From Leadbetterella sp. (GTDB lineage: Bacteria > Bacteroidota > Bacteroidia > Cytophagales > Spirosomataceae): a stretch of 64,000 nt of DNA. The number at the start of each line of letters is the position of its first letter. Within the stretch, counting starts at the first letter, position 1. The notes under the pieces are model-generated. The model saw only the letters and a program-made list of their open reading frames with translations. It was not told where the DNA came from and did no database searches. The DNA lies in assembly GCA_019638185.1 (NCBI GenBank), contig JAHBUH010000024.1, positions 1 through 64,000 of the forward strand. Direction: 5' to 3'. Both the position numbers and the translations under genes were made by a program. Positions 5,935 to 14,599 of the stretch are shown piece after piece.

Positions 5935-7239
5935 TTGATTACGGTGATAGAGAAAGCTCCAAAGCCTGTAGAAGGGGAAAAAATCTTTTCATTATTGGTA
6001 GATTACCAGTTAGATGGGTCATTAACGAAAATGCAGGATGAGTACCTGTATTGGGACAAGATTAGGTACAGGGCAAAAGACTGTACACCTTTGGAGTTTT
6101 GGAGCGTAGTAAAGCTGTTCAGGAGAATCAGAGGGAATAGTGTCAGGTTTGGGAAGCATAACTTTCAATATGTGATCACGGATTACTTGCAAAGGGCATT
6201 ACACCAGTTTGATATGCATATTGGCGGTACATTGGGAAGTAATATCGGTATTGCTGAAACGGATAAAACGAAGTTTGTGATTAGCTCAATAATGGAAGAA
6301 GCCATCTCCAGTAGCCAGATGGAAGGGGCAAGTACCACCAGGAAGAAAGCGAAAGAAATGATTCAGCAGGATAAAAGGCCGAAGAATAAATCGGAACAAA
6401 TGATCATGAATAACTACATAACCATGAAGTATATTGTTCAGCATAAAAGTGAAGATCTGACAGCAGAAAGGTTATTGTATATCCATAAACTGATTACAAA
6501 CAGTACATTAGATGATGCAGCAGACGAAGGACGATTCCGGGAAAACGATGAAGTGCATGTAATTCATTCCAATAGCGAAATCGTTCATACGCCCCCTTTG
6601 CAGAAAGAATTAGGTCAGTTAATGGAGGATTTATGTACTTTCTTTAATACGTGTAGTTCGGAATTTATTCATCCGATTGTCAAGGGATGCATCATTCATT
6701 TTATGCTGGGCTGGATTCACCCTTTTTCTGACGGTAACGGACGTATGGCCAGGGCTATTTTTTATTGGTATATGTTAAAAAAGGGGTATTGGCTTACAGA
6801 ATATTTGTCTATTTCAAGGATCATAAAGGATACAAAAGCGCAGTATGAAAGAGCTTACCTGTATTCTGAAACAGACGATAATGATTTAAGCTACTTTATC
6901 ACCTACCATATAAAGACAATGGAAAAGGCGTATGATGCTTTAAAAGAATACATTAACCGGAAACAAAAAGAAGTGGTCCAGGCTGCAAAATTCATGAAAA
7001 TTCCAGGTGTGAATGAAAGGATGGCACAAATATTAAAAATCGTGCACGATGACCAGGATAGGATATTAAGCTCCAAAGAAATTGAATCCAGGTTTAATAT
7101 GTCAAATTTCACGGCGAGGGCAGATTTAAAATCGCTGGTTGAATTGGGGTTTTTAGAAATCATCCAGGTCAATAAGTTGAAGCAAAGTTTTATCAAATCA
7201 CAGAATTTTGAAAAAACACTTAAAAAATATTCCTTGTAA
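5935..7239 (+). CDS. Fic-family AMP-transferase with own inhibitory motif and C-terminal wHTH
   Basis: A 434-residue Fic protein that would transfer AMP (or another nucleotide moiety) to a target protein hydroxyl. The N-terminal domain carries the inhibitory helix motif SSQMEGA (S126...E130 G131), the class II arrangement in which Glu blocks ATP gamma-phosphate binding. The Fic core motif HPFSDGNGRMAR (262-273) is intact, including the catalytic His262. The C-terminal 65 residues form a winged helix (SKEIESRFNMSNFTARADLKSL). No ATG is available near the start: I use TTG at 5935, with GTG at 5944 as alternative. It is alone in its transcription unit and may be a stress- or defence-type gene. 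Confidence 0.88.
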   Translation: MITVIEKAPKPVEGEKIFSLLVDYQLDGSLTKMQDEYLYWDKIRYRAKDCTPLEFWSVVKLFRRIRGNSVRFGKHNFQYVITDYLQRALHQFDMHIGGTLGSNIGIAETDKTKFVISSIMEEAISSSQMEGASTTRKKAKEMIQQDKRPKNKSEQMIMNNYITMKYIVQHKSEDLTAERLLYIHKLITNSTLDDAADEGRFRENDEVHVIHSNSEIVHTPPLQKELGQLMEDLCTFFNTCSSEFIHPIVKGCIIHFMLGWIHPFSDGNGRMARAIFYWYMLKKGYWLTEYLSISRIIKDTKAQYERAYLYSETDDNDLSYFITYHIKTMEKAYDALKEYINRKQKEVVQAAKFMKIPGVNERMAQILKIVHDDQDRILSSKEIESRFNMSNFTARADLKSLVELGFLEIIQVNKLKQSFIKSQNFEKTLKKYSL

Positions 7240-7406
7240 AAGCCGCTTCCAGGCGGTTTGAAGCCCGGTAACCTTACTTTTTTTCACATAATTTTCCTTT
7301 CGCCAATAGTTTTATTTGATTTTATTACTATTTTTAGGTGTTTTGGTACAAAACCTATAGGTGGGTATATCTGTAGTTAGCGTAAATCTTTAATATTGAA
7401 TGCATT

Positions 7407-9257
7407 ATGTCTGGTATCAGATTAAAAAAAGAACAGGAGGAGACCATTAAGATCACCAAACGAGAAACCCTTCAGCCCATCCTTTTTGAAGTAGCATGGG
7501 AAGTCTGTAACCAGGTAGGAGGTATTTATACCGTGATCCGTTCCAAAGTGCCGTCTATGGTAGAGGAATGGGGAGATAATTACTGTCTGATAGGACCCTA
7601 TTTTCCGCAAACGGCGAGTATCGAGTTTGAACGACTGGATCACGATCAGTCGATTTTTTCAAAAGTGGCCGCCCACCTGCGGGCGCAGGGAATAGACGCC
7701 ATGTACGGGCGCTGGCTGGTAACCGGAAACCCGAATATCATCCTGGTGGATTTTAACCAGGCTCTGGGGAAGATCGATGCCCTGAAGTACGATCTTTGGG
7801 AAAAGCACCGGGTGTCTACGTTAAACATTGAGCCGCTGGTGAACAGTGTGATTGCTTTCGGAAGCATGGTGAAGGCGTATATTACGGCCTTTGCCGAGGC
7901 TAAGCCCAAAAGCCAGGAGTGCATTGTGCATTTTCACGAATGGATGGCGTCTACGGCGCTCCTGGACCTGAAGAAGGATAATGTTAACGTGGCCACGGTT
8001 TTCACCACGCATGCTACCATGCTGGGAAGGTATATTGCCGGTAACGTGGATGACTTCTATGAGAGCCTCCCCAGTTACGACTGGGAGAAGGAAGCCCAGC
8101 ATTACGGTATAGAAGCACAGGCTACTATTGAGAGGCTTTCTGCCCAGTATTGTAATGTTTTAACTACGGTTTCCGAGGTTACCGCCCGGGAATGTGAAGT
8201 GTTTTTCGGAAGAACGTGTGACCTGATCCTGCCTAACGGGCTGAACATTACTCGTTTTGCTGCTACGCATGAGTTTCAGAACCTGCACCTGAAGTATAAG
8301 CAGAAGATCAACCAGTTTGTGATGGGGCATTTCTTCCAGAGCTATTCCTGGGATCTGGATAATACGCTTTACTTTTTCACTTCGGGGCGCTATGAATTTA
8401 AGAACAAAGGTTATGACCTGACCCTGGAGGCCCTGAAGCGTTTAAACTTCAAGATCGTGCAGTCGGGCCTGGATATTACGGTAGTGATGTTCATTATCAC
8501 CCGTAACCCGGTATTTTCCATTGATCCGCAGGTGCTGCAGTCGCGGGCTGTGATGGAGGAGATTGAAGAAACCTGTAAGTCTATCGAAAACGAGGTGGGT
8601 GAACACCTGTTCCATGCTTCGGCTTCGAACGAGGATACTACCATGCCTGATCTTAACCAGTTTGTGAGCGAGTATTGGAGGCTGCGTCTGCGCAGGACCA
8701 TCCAGACGTGGAAGACCAAGACCCTGCCCCGGACCGTTACCCATATTTTGAAGGAAAAAGACGATATCGTGCGGTTCTTTGAGCGCACTAACCTCCAGAA
8801 TCACCAGCAGGACCGGGTGAAGTTTGTATACCACCCTGATTTTATTTCTTCTACGAATCCGCTGTTTGGCCTGGAATACAGCCAGTTTGTGAGAGGCTGT
8901 CACCTGGGCATTTTCCCGAGCTATTATGAGCCGTGGGGATATACGCCGCTGGAGTGTATTGTACGGGGTATTCCTACCATTACCAGTGACCTGTCAGGCT
9001 TCGGAGATTATATCCAGGGCATTATGTCTGATCACGAAAACGTGGGAATTTACGTGGCTAACCGGAAGGAATACAGTTTTGACCGGGCGGCGGAGCAATT
9101 AGCCGATATGATGTTCAAGTTTGCTACCCTGAGCCGGAGAGAGCGGATCATGCAGCGGAACCGGGTAGAGAATATTTCCGATGTGTTTGACTGGACTAAC
9201 CTCCGGTCTTATTATGACACCGCACATGACCTGGCGATCAAGAAAAAAGGAAAGTAA
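7407..9257 (+). CDS. Glycogen synthase, GT3 family (eukaryote-type)
   Basis: A 616-residue cytoplasmic glycosyltransferase making the alpha-1,4-glucan chain of glycogen, probably from UDP-glucose. It matches the animal/fungal GYS family (GT3), not bacterial GlgA. The N-terminus has ILFEVAWEVCNQVGGIYTV and WGDNYCLIGPYFPQ, and the C-terminal half has FPSYYEPWGYTPLEC (about 503-518) with the E-x7-E type catalytic acid, then LSGFGDY. The length is a little below the eukaryotic enzymes, and the regulatory Ser-rich C-terminal tail is absent. GT3 enzymes are known in Bacteroidota. It stands alone between the Fic gene and a strong terminator; the neighbouring genes are not glycogen genes. Confidence 0.9.
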   Translation: MSGIRLKKEQEETIKITKRETLQPILFEVAWEVCNQVGGIYTVIRSKVPSMVEEWGDNYCLIGPYFPQTASIEFERLDHDQSIFSKVAAHLRAQGIDAMYGRWLVTGNPNIILVDFNQALGKIDALKYDLWEKHRVSTLNIEPLVNSVIAFGSMVKAYITAFAEAKPKSQECIVHFHEWMASTALLDLKKDNVNVATVFTTHATMLGRYIAGNVDDFYESLPSYDWEKEAQHYGIEAQATIERLSAQYCNVLTTVSEVTARECEVFFGRTCDLILPNGLNITRFAATHEFQNLHLKYKQKINQFVMGHFFQSYSWDLDNTLYFFTSGRYEFKNKGYDLTLEALKRLNFKIVQSGLDITVVMFIITRNPVFSIDPQVLQSRAVMEEIEETCKSIENEVGEHLFHASASNEDTTMPDLNQFVSEYWRLRLRRTIQTWKTKTLPRTVTHILKEKDDIVRFFERTNLQNHQQDRVKFVYHPDFISSTNPLFGLEYSQFVRGCHLGIFPSYYEPWGYTPLECIVRGIPTITSDLSGFGDYIQGIMSDHENVGIYVANRKEYSFDRAAEQLADMMFKFATLSRRERIMQRNRVENISDVFDWTNLRSYYDTAHDLAIKKKGK

Positions 9258-9281
9258 GCCGGCTTAAAGGCGGCTTTACAG

Positions 9282-9319
9282 GGCGTGGTTGTTCAGTTTA
9301 ACAGCCACGCCTTTTTATT
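9282..9319 (+). terminator. Terminator after glycogen synthase
   Basis: GGCGTGGTTGTT (9282-9293) pairs with AACAGCCACGCC (9300-9311; one G-U), followed by TTTTTATTT. It separates convergent glycogen synthase and cysteine desulfurase. Confidence 0.8.
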
Positions 9320-9330
9320 TACAGCGCCTG

Positions 9331-10473
9331 TCAGGCGGCCCCGAAGATCTTTTGGAGGATATCCACGGCATGATTAATTTCCTCTTCCGTGGTAAAGCGA
9401 CTAAAGGAGAAACGTACATTGGCCCGGCTGCCGTCCAGGTTCAGGGCGTTCAGCACATGCGAGCCCTGGTTCGTACCGCTGGAACAGGCGCTTCCGCCCG
9501 AGCAGGAAACCCCTTCAATGTCAAGGTTGAAAAGTAGCATTTCATTATCCCGGTGTTCGGGGAAGCTTACGTTCAGAACGGTGTAAAGGCTGTTTTCCAC
9601 GTCTTCCGAGCGGCCGTTAAAGCGTACCTCCGGGATTCTCTCTTTCAAAAGACCTATCATCTTTGATTTTAGCCCTTTTACATGCCTCTGGTGTTCTTCC
9701 AGGTGGGAATTAGCCAGCTCCAGGGCCCGGGCTAAACCGATAATGCCATACAGGTTTTCCGTGCCGCCGCGCATGTTACGCTCCTGGGCTCCGCCATGAA
9801 TAAAAGGCAAAATCTTATTCCTGGCGTTAATGTAGAGGAAACCCACGCCTTTCGGGCCGTGGAATTTATGGGCTGCGCCCACTATAAAATCGATGGGCAG
9901 CTGCTGCAGATCAAAGGTATAATGCCCCATGGTCTGAACGGTATCGGAATGGAAAACCGCCCCGCGGGCCCGTGCCATTTCACTGACTTTCTGAAGATCG
10001 AGGAGATTCGCAATCTCGTTATTCCCGTGCATGAGTGATATCATGCTGTGCGGGTTCTGTTCCAACAGGGAAGGAATGGAATCTACGTCCAGTACTCCTT
10101 TTTCGTCATTTTCCAGGTAGGAGACTGTGACCTTCCCGGCCTTTTCCAGGTGGTCTAAGGTATGCAGCACGGCATGGTGTTCCAGCCGGCTGGAAATAAT
10201 ATGTTTTACGCCCAGGGTTTCCACACTTTGTGTGAGGGCGGTGTTATCGGCTTCCGTGCCGCCTGAAGTAAAGAAAATCTCTCCCGGCGAGGTATTTAAA
10301 ACAGAGGCTACCGTCTTTCTGGCGTTTTCAATGGCGGACTTCACTTTTCGTCCGTGCGAATGAATGGAAGAAGGGTTTCCGAAGAAATCGGTCAGGTAAG
10401 GCATCATCACTTCCAGCACTGCAGGGTCTATGGGAGTGGTGGCTGCATTGTCAAGGTATATTTTTTTTGCCAT
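9331..10473 (-). CDS. Cysteine desulfurase (NifS/IscS family)
   Basis: A 380-residue PLP enzyme that takes sulfur from L-cysteine as a protein persulfide for Fe-S clusters or tRNA thiolation. The start YLDNAATTP, PLP-lysine in GAAHKFHGPKG (K203), ring-stacking His100 in LEHHAVL and active-site Cys330 in the loop SCSGGSACSSGT are all visible. The short loop with SSG places it in the group I (IscS/NifS) class. No isc or suf partner genes are adjacent, so a housekeeping role is assumed. A minus-strand TAATTTTG box (10501-10494) lies 20 bases before the ATG. Confidence 0.92.
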   Translation of the reverse strand: MAKKIYLDNAATTPIDPAVLEVMMPYLTDFFGNPSSIHSHGRKVKSAIENARKTVASVLNTSPGEIFFTSGGTEADNTALTQSVETLGVKHIISSRLEHHAVLHTLDHLEKAGKVTVSYLENDEKGVLDVDSIPSLLEQNPHSMISLMHGNNEIANLLDLQKVSEMARARGAVFHSDTVQTMGHYTFDLQQLPIDFIVGAAHKFHGPKGVGFLYINARNKILPFIHGGAQERNMRGGTENLYGIIGLARALELANSHLEEHQRHVKGLKSKMIGLLKERIPEVRFNGRSEDVENSLYTVLNVSFPEHRDNEMLLFNLDIEGVSCSGGSACSSGTNQGSHVLNALNLDGSRANVRFSFSRFTTEEEINHAVDILQKIFGAA

Positions 10474-10493
10474 GATTTTGTTTCGATGGAGCG

Positions 10494-10501
10494 CAAAATT
10501 A
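10494..10501 (-). promoter_or_regulatory. -7 box of cysteine desulfurase promoter
   Basis: TAATTTTG on the minus strand, matching TAnnTTTG, 20 bases upstream of the start codon. Confidence 0.6.
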
Positions 10502-10546
10502 CAAAAAATATACCATGAACGCTTGTTATACTAATAATTCAAAAGA

Positions 10547-10885
10547 TTATTTATGAGCGGCCCCGTCGTCTTCATCAATTTCCTGGATAGGGATCTGGCT
10601 CAGGATCTTATTGGCCCGGGGATCGGAATAAATACTATAGCCATTGACAAATACGCCCAAGGCGCCGTCACGGGTATTCCGCATGGCATACAGGGTGGCT
10701 TCATCATCCAGGTCGTTCAGGCCGGTAAAACGGTAAACCTTATCAATCACTATATCCGTGATGTTTACTTTTTCTCCGCCTTCTTTATAGGAAATGTGCT
10801 CTTCCAGCAGGTTAAAGTCTTCTGTATACCCCCTTTTGCGGAGTATTTCCATTACTTCAGACAGTGTTTTCTCGGTGAAAATCAT
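10547..10885 (-). CDS. Small conserved Bacteroidota protein (unknown function)
   Basis: A 112-residue acidic protein: an N-terminal helix (LSEVMEILRKRGYTEDFNLLEE), then strand-rich DKVYRFTGLNDLDDEATLYAMR and a C-terminal GVFVNGYSIYSD. I recognise the pattern as a small Bacteroidota family that databases often label 'phosphoribosylpyrophosphate synthetase'. No PRPP-synthetase motif is present and the length is about a third of that enzyme, so that name should not be trusted. It stands alone on the minus strand between the desulfurase and the S10 peptidase. Confidence 0.75.
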   Translation of the reverse strand: MIFTEKTLSEVMEILRKRGYTEDFNLLEEHISYKEGGEKVNITDIVIDKVYRFTGLNDLDDEATLYAMRNTRDGALGVFVNGYSIYSDPRANKILSQIPIQEIDEDDGAAHK

Positions 10886-10939
10886 AGGATGGCCGGTTTA
10901 TTGGTAAAACAGAATATGCTGTCTTTAGTATAACGCCGG

Positions 10940-10974
10940 AAAATAAAAAAGCTTGCGGAAATTCTTCCGCAAGC
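10940..10974 (-). terminator. Terminator of the S10 peptidase operon
   Basis: GCTTGCGGAA (10951-10960) and TTCCGCAAGC (10965-10974) form a perfect 10-bp stem; the minus strand continues into TTTTTTATTTT. It ends the peptidase / LytTR transcript. Confidence 0.8.
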
Positions 10975-10997
10975 CCTTCTTTTATAATCTTTTTAAA

Positions 10998-12554
10998 TCA
11001 GTATTTTGCTGCCTGTCCTTCCTTCGGGGTAGACAGTTTGATAAATTCTCTCAGGTCTTCATTTCCCTGGATCAGGTCTTCCTTACGCAGGTACATCATG
11101 TGACCGGAGCGGTATCCTTTCCAGTGGAACCTGTCCTGCAGCTTTCCGCTGGGGTCTACCTGCCATACATTGTATTTGGCGTTAAAGTAATCACAGGCAC
11201 CGTCATAGTAGCCTGACTGGGTCAGCACATGGAGGTAAGGGTTAGCGGCCATGGCCCGGCGGAGGTTTTCAGCCAGGTTAGTTCTGTCCTGTGTCCAGGG
11301 ATGCACCGGCCCGAACATATTGTATTTCAGATCGGTTTTAAATTTGAGCTCGTCTCTCAGGTACATGTTAATGGGAGGAGTGAACGAGTGCAGCCAGGAG
11401 GTCAGCTCGGCGTTGAAATCCGGGCGCTCTCCACCGTCTTTCAGGTCAATGCCCAGGTAACGGGAATCCAGCCGGCCTATGGTGTAGCCTTTATCCCGCA
11501 GCAGCTCCTTCCAGAAGAAATTAGTGCTGATCTGCAGGTTATTCTGGAGTACTACCTCCTCTTTCAGGCCGGAGTAACGGGCCACTTTGGCGGCTACGGC
11601 CTTGCGTTTCTCCGGGCTCATGCTGGCCCCCTGATTAAGGGCCGGGAGGTATTCCTCCATGGTGAACTTCTCCACTTCGGGCAGGATGGCCAGCAGGTCT
11701 TTGGATTGCAGTGAGTTTTCAAGAACTTTGTGATACCAGGCAGTAGCCGCGTAATAAGGCAGCATCAGGCCGGCCGAGTTAACGGGATCCCGCTCAATAC
11801 CCAGCCCGGTGGGCGAAACCAGCACCACGCCGTTCAGGTACATCCAGTGATTATTCTGCAGCTCATAGGCCAGCCCGGAAACCCGGTTCGTACCGTAGCT
11901 CTCGCCGATCAGGTATTTGGGCGAAGCCCAGCGGTTTACCCGGCTTACAAACGCGTTCAGCCATTCCCCCAGATATTTGATGTCGGAATTTACCCCAAAG
12001 AACGTGGCGCGCGGAACACTGTTATCAATGATCCGGCTAAAGCCCGTGTTCACAGGGTCAATATAGATGATGTCAGCCACATCCAGAATAGAGTAGGGGT
12101 TATCCTTGTAACCGTAAGGCTGTACGGGATATCCCTCGTCATCAATGTTCAGGATTTTCGGGCCGGTGTAGGCCAGGTGCATCCATACGGAAGCGGATCC
12201 GGGTCCGCCGTTAAAAGAAAAAACCAGGGGTCTTTTACTTCTGTCCTTGATGTCGGTTCTTTCGTAATAGGTATAAAAACAGGAGGCGATGATCTTGCCG
12301 TTATCGTCCCAGACCGGTTGAGTACCGGCGGTGGCTTTGTAAGGTACCCGCTGGCCCTTAATGGTAACTGCCGCTTCCGTAACTACGCTCATGTCGGGAT
12401 CCAGTGTCCTGGATTTGGAGACGGGAGCATCACTTTTGGGTTTGGCTTCGGCAGCAGGAGCGGCAGCGGCAGGGCCCTGTCCGGGTCTTTGTCCCTGGGA
12501 GAATCCGCCCATGCTGATGAGTAGCAGGCTGATGAAGAATAGATTTTTTTTCAT
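10998..12554 (-). CDS. S10-family serine carboxypeptidase-like peptidase, exported
   Basis: About 518 residues. It starts MKKNLFFISLLLISMGGFSQ, a clear signal peptide. This ATG (12554) follows the regulator's stop by 10 bases, so the upstream in-frame ATG at 12587 is unlikely. A low-complexity Pro/Ala/Gln linker follows the signal. Catalytic serine lies in GESYG (near 218), the oxyanion motif in FNGGPGSASVW, the Asp probably in SGYYDGACDYF and the His in YRSGHMMY. The family removes C-terminal residues from peptides at low pH; bacterial members are periplasmic or secreted. It is the third gene of an operon with a LytS-type kinase and LytTR regulator, so export of this peptidase may be signal-controlled. 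Confidence 0.9.
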   Translation of the reverse strand: MKKNLFFISLLLISMGGFSQGQRPGQGPAAAAPAAEAKPKSDAPVSKSRTLDPDMSVVTEAAVTIKGQRVPYKATAGTQPVWDDNGKIIASCFYTYYERTDIKDRSKRPLVFSFNGGPGSASVWMHLAYTGPKILNIDDEGYPVQPYGYKDNPYSILDVADIIYIDPVNTGFSRIIDNSVPRATFFGVNSDIKYLGEWLNAFVSRVNRWASPKYLIGESYGTNRVSGLAYELQNNHWMYLNGVVLVSPTGLGIERDPVNSAGLMLPYYAATAWYHKVLENSLQSKDLLAILPEVEKFTMEEYLPALNQGASMSPEKRKAVAAKVARYSGLKEEVVLQNNLQISTNFFWKELLRDKGYTIGRLDSRYLGIDLKDGGERPDFNAELTSWLHSFTPPINMYLRDELKFKTDLKYNMFGPVHPWTQDRTNLAENLRRAMAANPYLHVLTQSGYYDGACDYFNAKYNVWQVDPSGKLQDRFHWKGYRSGHMMYLRKEDLIQGNEDLREFIKLSTPKEGQAAKY

Positions 12555-12564
12555 AGAGAAAAGG

Positions 12565-13272
12565 TTATTTATTGTACTTAATGGCATCTAAAAGACTTTC
12601 CATGCTGCTGTCGCTTACCGGGATCTCAAATTTCCCGATGCTGATCCGGTGGTTCCGGATGGACTCGATCTTATCCAGGTTAACGATAAACGACTTCTGA
12701 ACGCGGAGGAATTTTCCTCCCGGCAGCTTTTCCTCGATTCCTTTCAGGGTAGATTTGGTGAGGATAGGATGAGCCGCGGTGGTTACAAATATCTTGATAT
12801 AGTCTTTCAGTCCTTCAATGTGCGTAATGGTGTCAAAGCTGATCTTGACCAGCGAGTATTCTACATTCACAAACATATAGTCCAGGTCCGTGCCCCGGCT
12901 TTCCCGGGCATTCAGGTTAAAGCGTTCGTAGGCCTTGTTAGCGGCTTTGGTGAAGCGCTCCACACTTACCGGCTTCATCAGGTAATCTACCACCTCCAGG
13001 TTATAGCTTTCCACGGCAAATTCCTCATAGGCCGTCACAAAAATGATCATGGGTTTCTGGGTGAGACTCTCCACAAACTTGGTGCCGGTCATTCCCGGCA
13101 TCTGGATATCCAGGAAGATGAGGTCAATGTCTCCCGACTCCAGCAGCTCCATAGCCTCAAATGCATTCTTGGCGGTTCCTACCAGCTCCAGAAAGGGAAT
13201 CAGGCTAATGTTTTCCACCATCAGGTTCCTTCCCAGGGGCTCGTCATCGACTACTATGCATCTGAGCTTCAT
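12565..13272 (-). CDS. LytTR response regulator
   Basis: A 235-residue regulator: receiver domain (residues 1-120) with acidic pair DDE at 9-11, phospho-acceptor Asp55 in LIFLDIQMPG and Lys in YLMKPV. The LytTR DNA-binding domain (about 140-232) has DTITHIEGLKDYIKIF and FLRVQKSFIVNLDKI. The start overlaps the kinase stop by four bases (ATGA type), so kinase and regulator are translationally coupled. LytTR domains bind paired direct repeats about two helical turns apart. The target may include the downstream S10 peptidase or the divergent TonB-type receptor, but no site was proved here. Confidence 0.92.
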   Translation of the reverse strand: MKLRCIVVDDEPLGRNLMVENISLIPFLELVGTAKNAFEAMELLESGDIDLIFLDIQMPGMTGTKFVESLTQKPMIIFVTAYEEFAVESYNLEVVDYLMKPVSVERFTKAANKAYERFNLNARESRGTDLDYMFVNVEYSLVKISFDTITHIEGLKDYIKIFVTTAAHPILTKSTLKGIEEKLPGGKFLRVQKSFIVNLDKIESIRNHRISIGKFEIPVSDSSMESLLDAIKYNK

Positions 13273-14297
13273 TTTTCCGACTTTTTAAGGATTAATCTCA
13301 AATATACATCAAAAATTCCGTTTTCTTCCCGTAACAGCAATTCATGGTTATTCGGGTAAAGTAACTCTATCCGCCTCTTGACATTTTTGATTCCAATGCC
13401 TGAATCTCGGTCTTTGGCTTCTTCCGGCTTGGAACTGCATTTGTTTTTTACGGAAAACTCCATGACATTGGCCTCTGAAATCTTCAGATGGATGTTAATA
13501 AACGGGTCTTTCAGGAGTCCCACCCCGTGTTTAAATGCATTTTCCACGAAAGGGATCAGCAGCATGGGTTCCAGGGCCAGGCCGGCGGGATTTCCCTCTA
13601 TCCTGATCTGGATATCCACATCCTCCCCGAACCTGACCTTCTGCAGGCCGGCATAATTTTCGAGGTATTCAATTTCCTTTTCCAGCAGCACGTACTTGTT
13701 CTCCGACTCATAGAGCATGTAGCGAATCAGCTTGGAGAGCTCTATGGTGACTTTTTCGGCTTTATCTGACTTGACCCGGATGAGGTAAACGATACTGTTC
13801 AGGATATTAAAGATAAAATGCGGGCTGATCTGCGAACGAAGGAAGGCCAGTTCTGACCGCATCCGTTCGGCTTTTTGCTGTTCGGCTTTCCTGGACTGGG
13901 ATAAGATGAGGGTGATGAGCCCGTAAAGGGTACTCATGCCGGTAACAAAAATCACCGGGAAGAGCGTCCGGGCATCGTAAAACCGTACGGCATGGCTGTC
14001 TACCAGGGAGTCTTTCAGGTAAACGTAACAGGTGAGATAGACCACAAACAGGATGGCCAGGCTTAAGAAATACCGGGCGATCTTGCCTTTGTGGAGATAT
14101 TTCGGGGCCAGGAACTCCGCATTGAGATAGAAGAACGGAATACCCAGCAGGCTGGCCGGAAGGGTGAGCGTCTGGTATTCCAGACGCTTCTCGGCACCGT
14201 CAAGAATGGCATTCAGTACAGGCAGAACCACCCAGAGAAACCAGAAGGCTACCGAGAATACTCCCCTGAAAATGATATCGTTTCTAAAATTTTTCAA
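13269..14297 (-). CDS. LytS/YehU-type sensor histidine kinase
   Basis: A 342-residue membrane kinase. Four hydrophobic segments fill residues 10-130, with no large periplasmic domain. A short coiled coil leads into the His_kinase domain with phospho-acceptor His160 in QISPHFIFNILNS, and the ATPase N-box PFVENAFKHG near 257 and G-box SGIGIKNVKRR near 310. The family autophosphorylates and passes phosphate to LytTR regulators, here the overlapping downstream gene. The input signal is unknown and is probably sensed within the membrane or by partner proteins. Confidence 0.92.
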   Translation of the reverse strand: MKNFRNDIIFRGVFSVAFWFLWVVLPVLNAILDGAEKRLEYQTLTLPASLLGIPFFYLNAEFLAPKYLHKGKIARYFLSLAILFVVYLTCYVYLKDSLVDSHAVRFYDARTLFPVIFVTGMSTLYGLITLILSQSRKAEQQKAERMRSELAFLRSQISPHFIFNILNSIVYLIRVKSDKAEKVTIELSKLIRYMLYESENKYVLLEKEIEYLENYAGLQKVRFGEDVDIQIRIEGNPAGLALEPMLLIPFVENAFKHGVGLLKDPFINIHLKISEANVMEFSVKNKCSSKPEEAKDRDSGIGIKNVKRRIELLYPNNHELLLREENGIFDVYLRLILKKSEK

Positions 14298-14599
14298 TTT
14301 GCTTTTCAGATAGCTACAGTTGCAATTTCATATATAATCGGTATACGCGGAAGAACTATAAGACAAAATAGAATATTTTATAGATTTAATCTACTATTTC
14401 CGACGATTTAGCGAAGAAAACAGGGGTTTAGATGATCCGTCTTGTAATGTATTTTGATAATCAGAGCCTTAGGAGAAGGGGAGAGGCGACTGAACGGTTT
14501 TTTTTGCCTTTTATCCTCTTTATCCCGCCATTGGTCTAAATTAGAATCTGTCCAGGCGGGATATCCCTTAATTTTGCAGCCGGAAATTAAATTGAAAAA
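14298..14599. other. Divergent intergenic region (kinase / TonB-type receptor)
   Basis: The 302 bases separate the minus-strand kinase from the plus-strand receptor. The only clear signal is TAATTTTG at 14569-14576, a -7 box 24 bases before the receptor ATG. Reading frames seen here on both strands are short and unconvincing. Confidence 0.6.
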
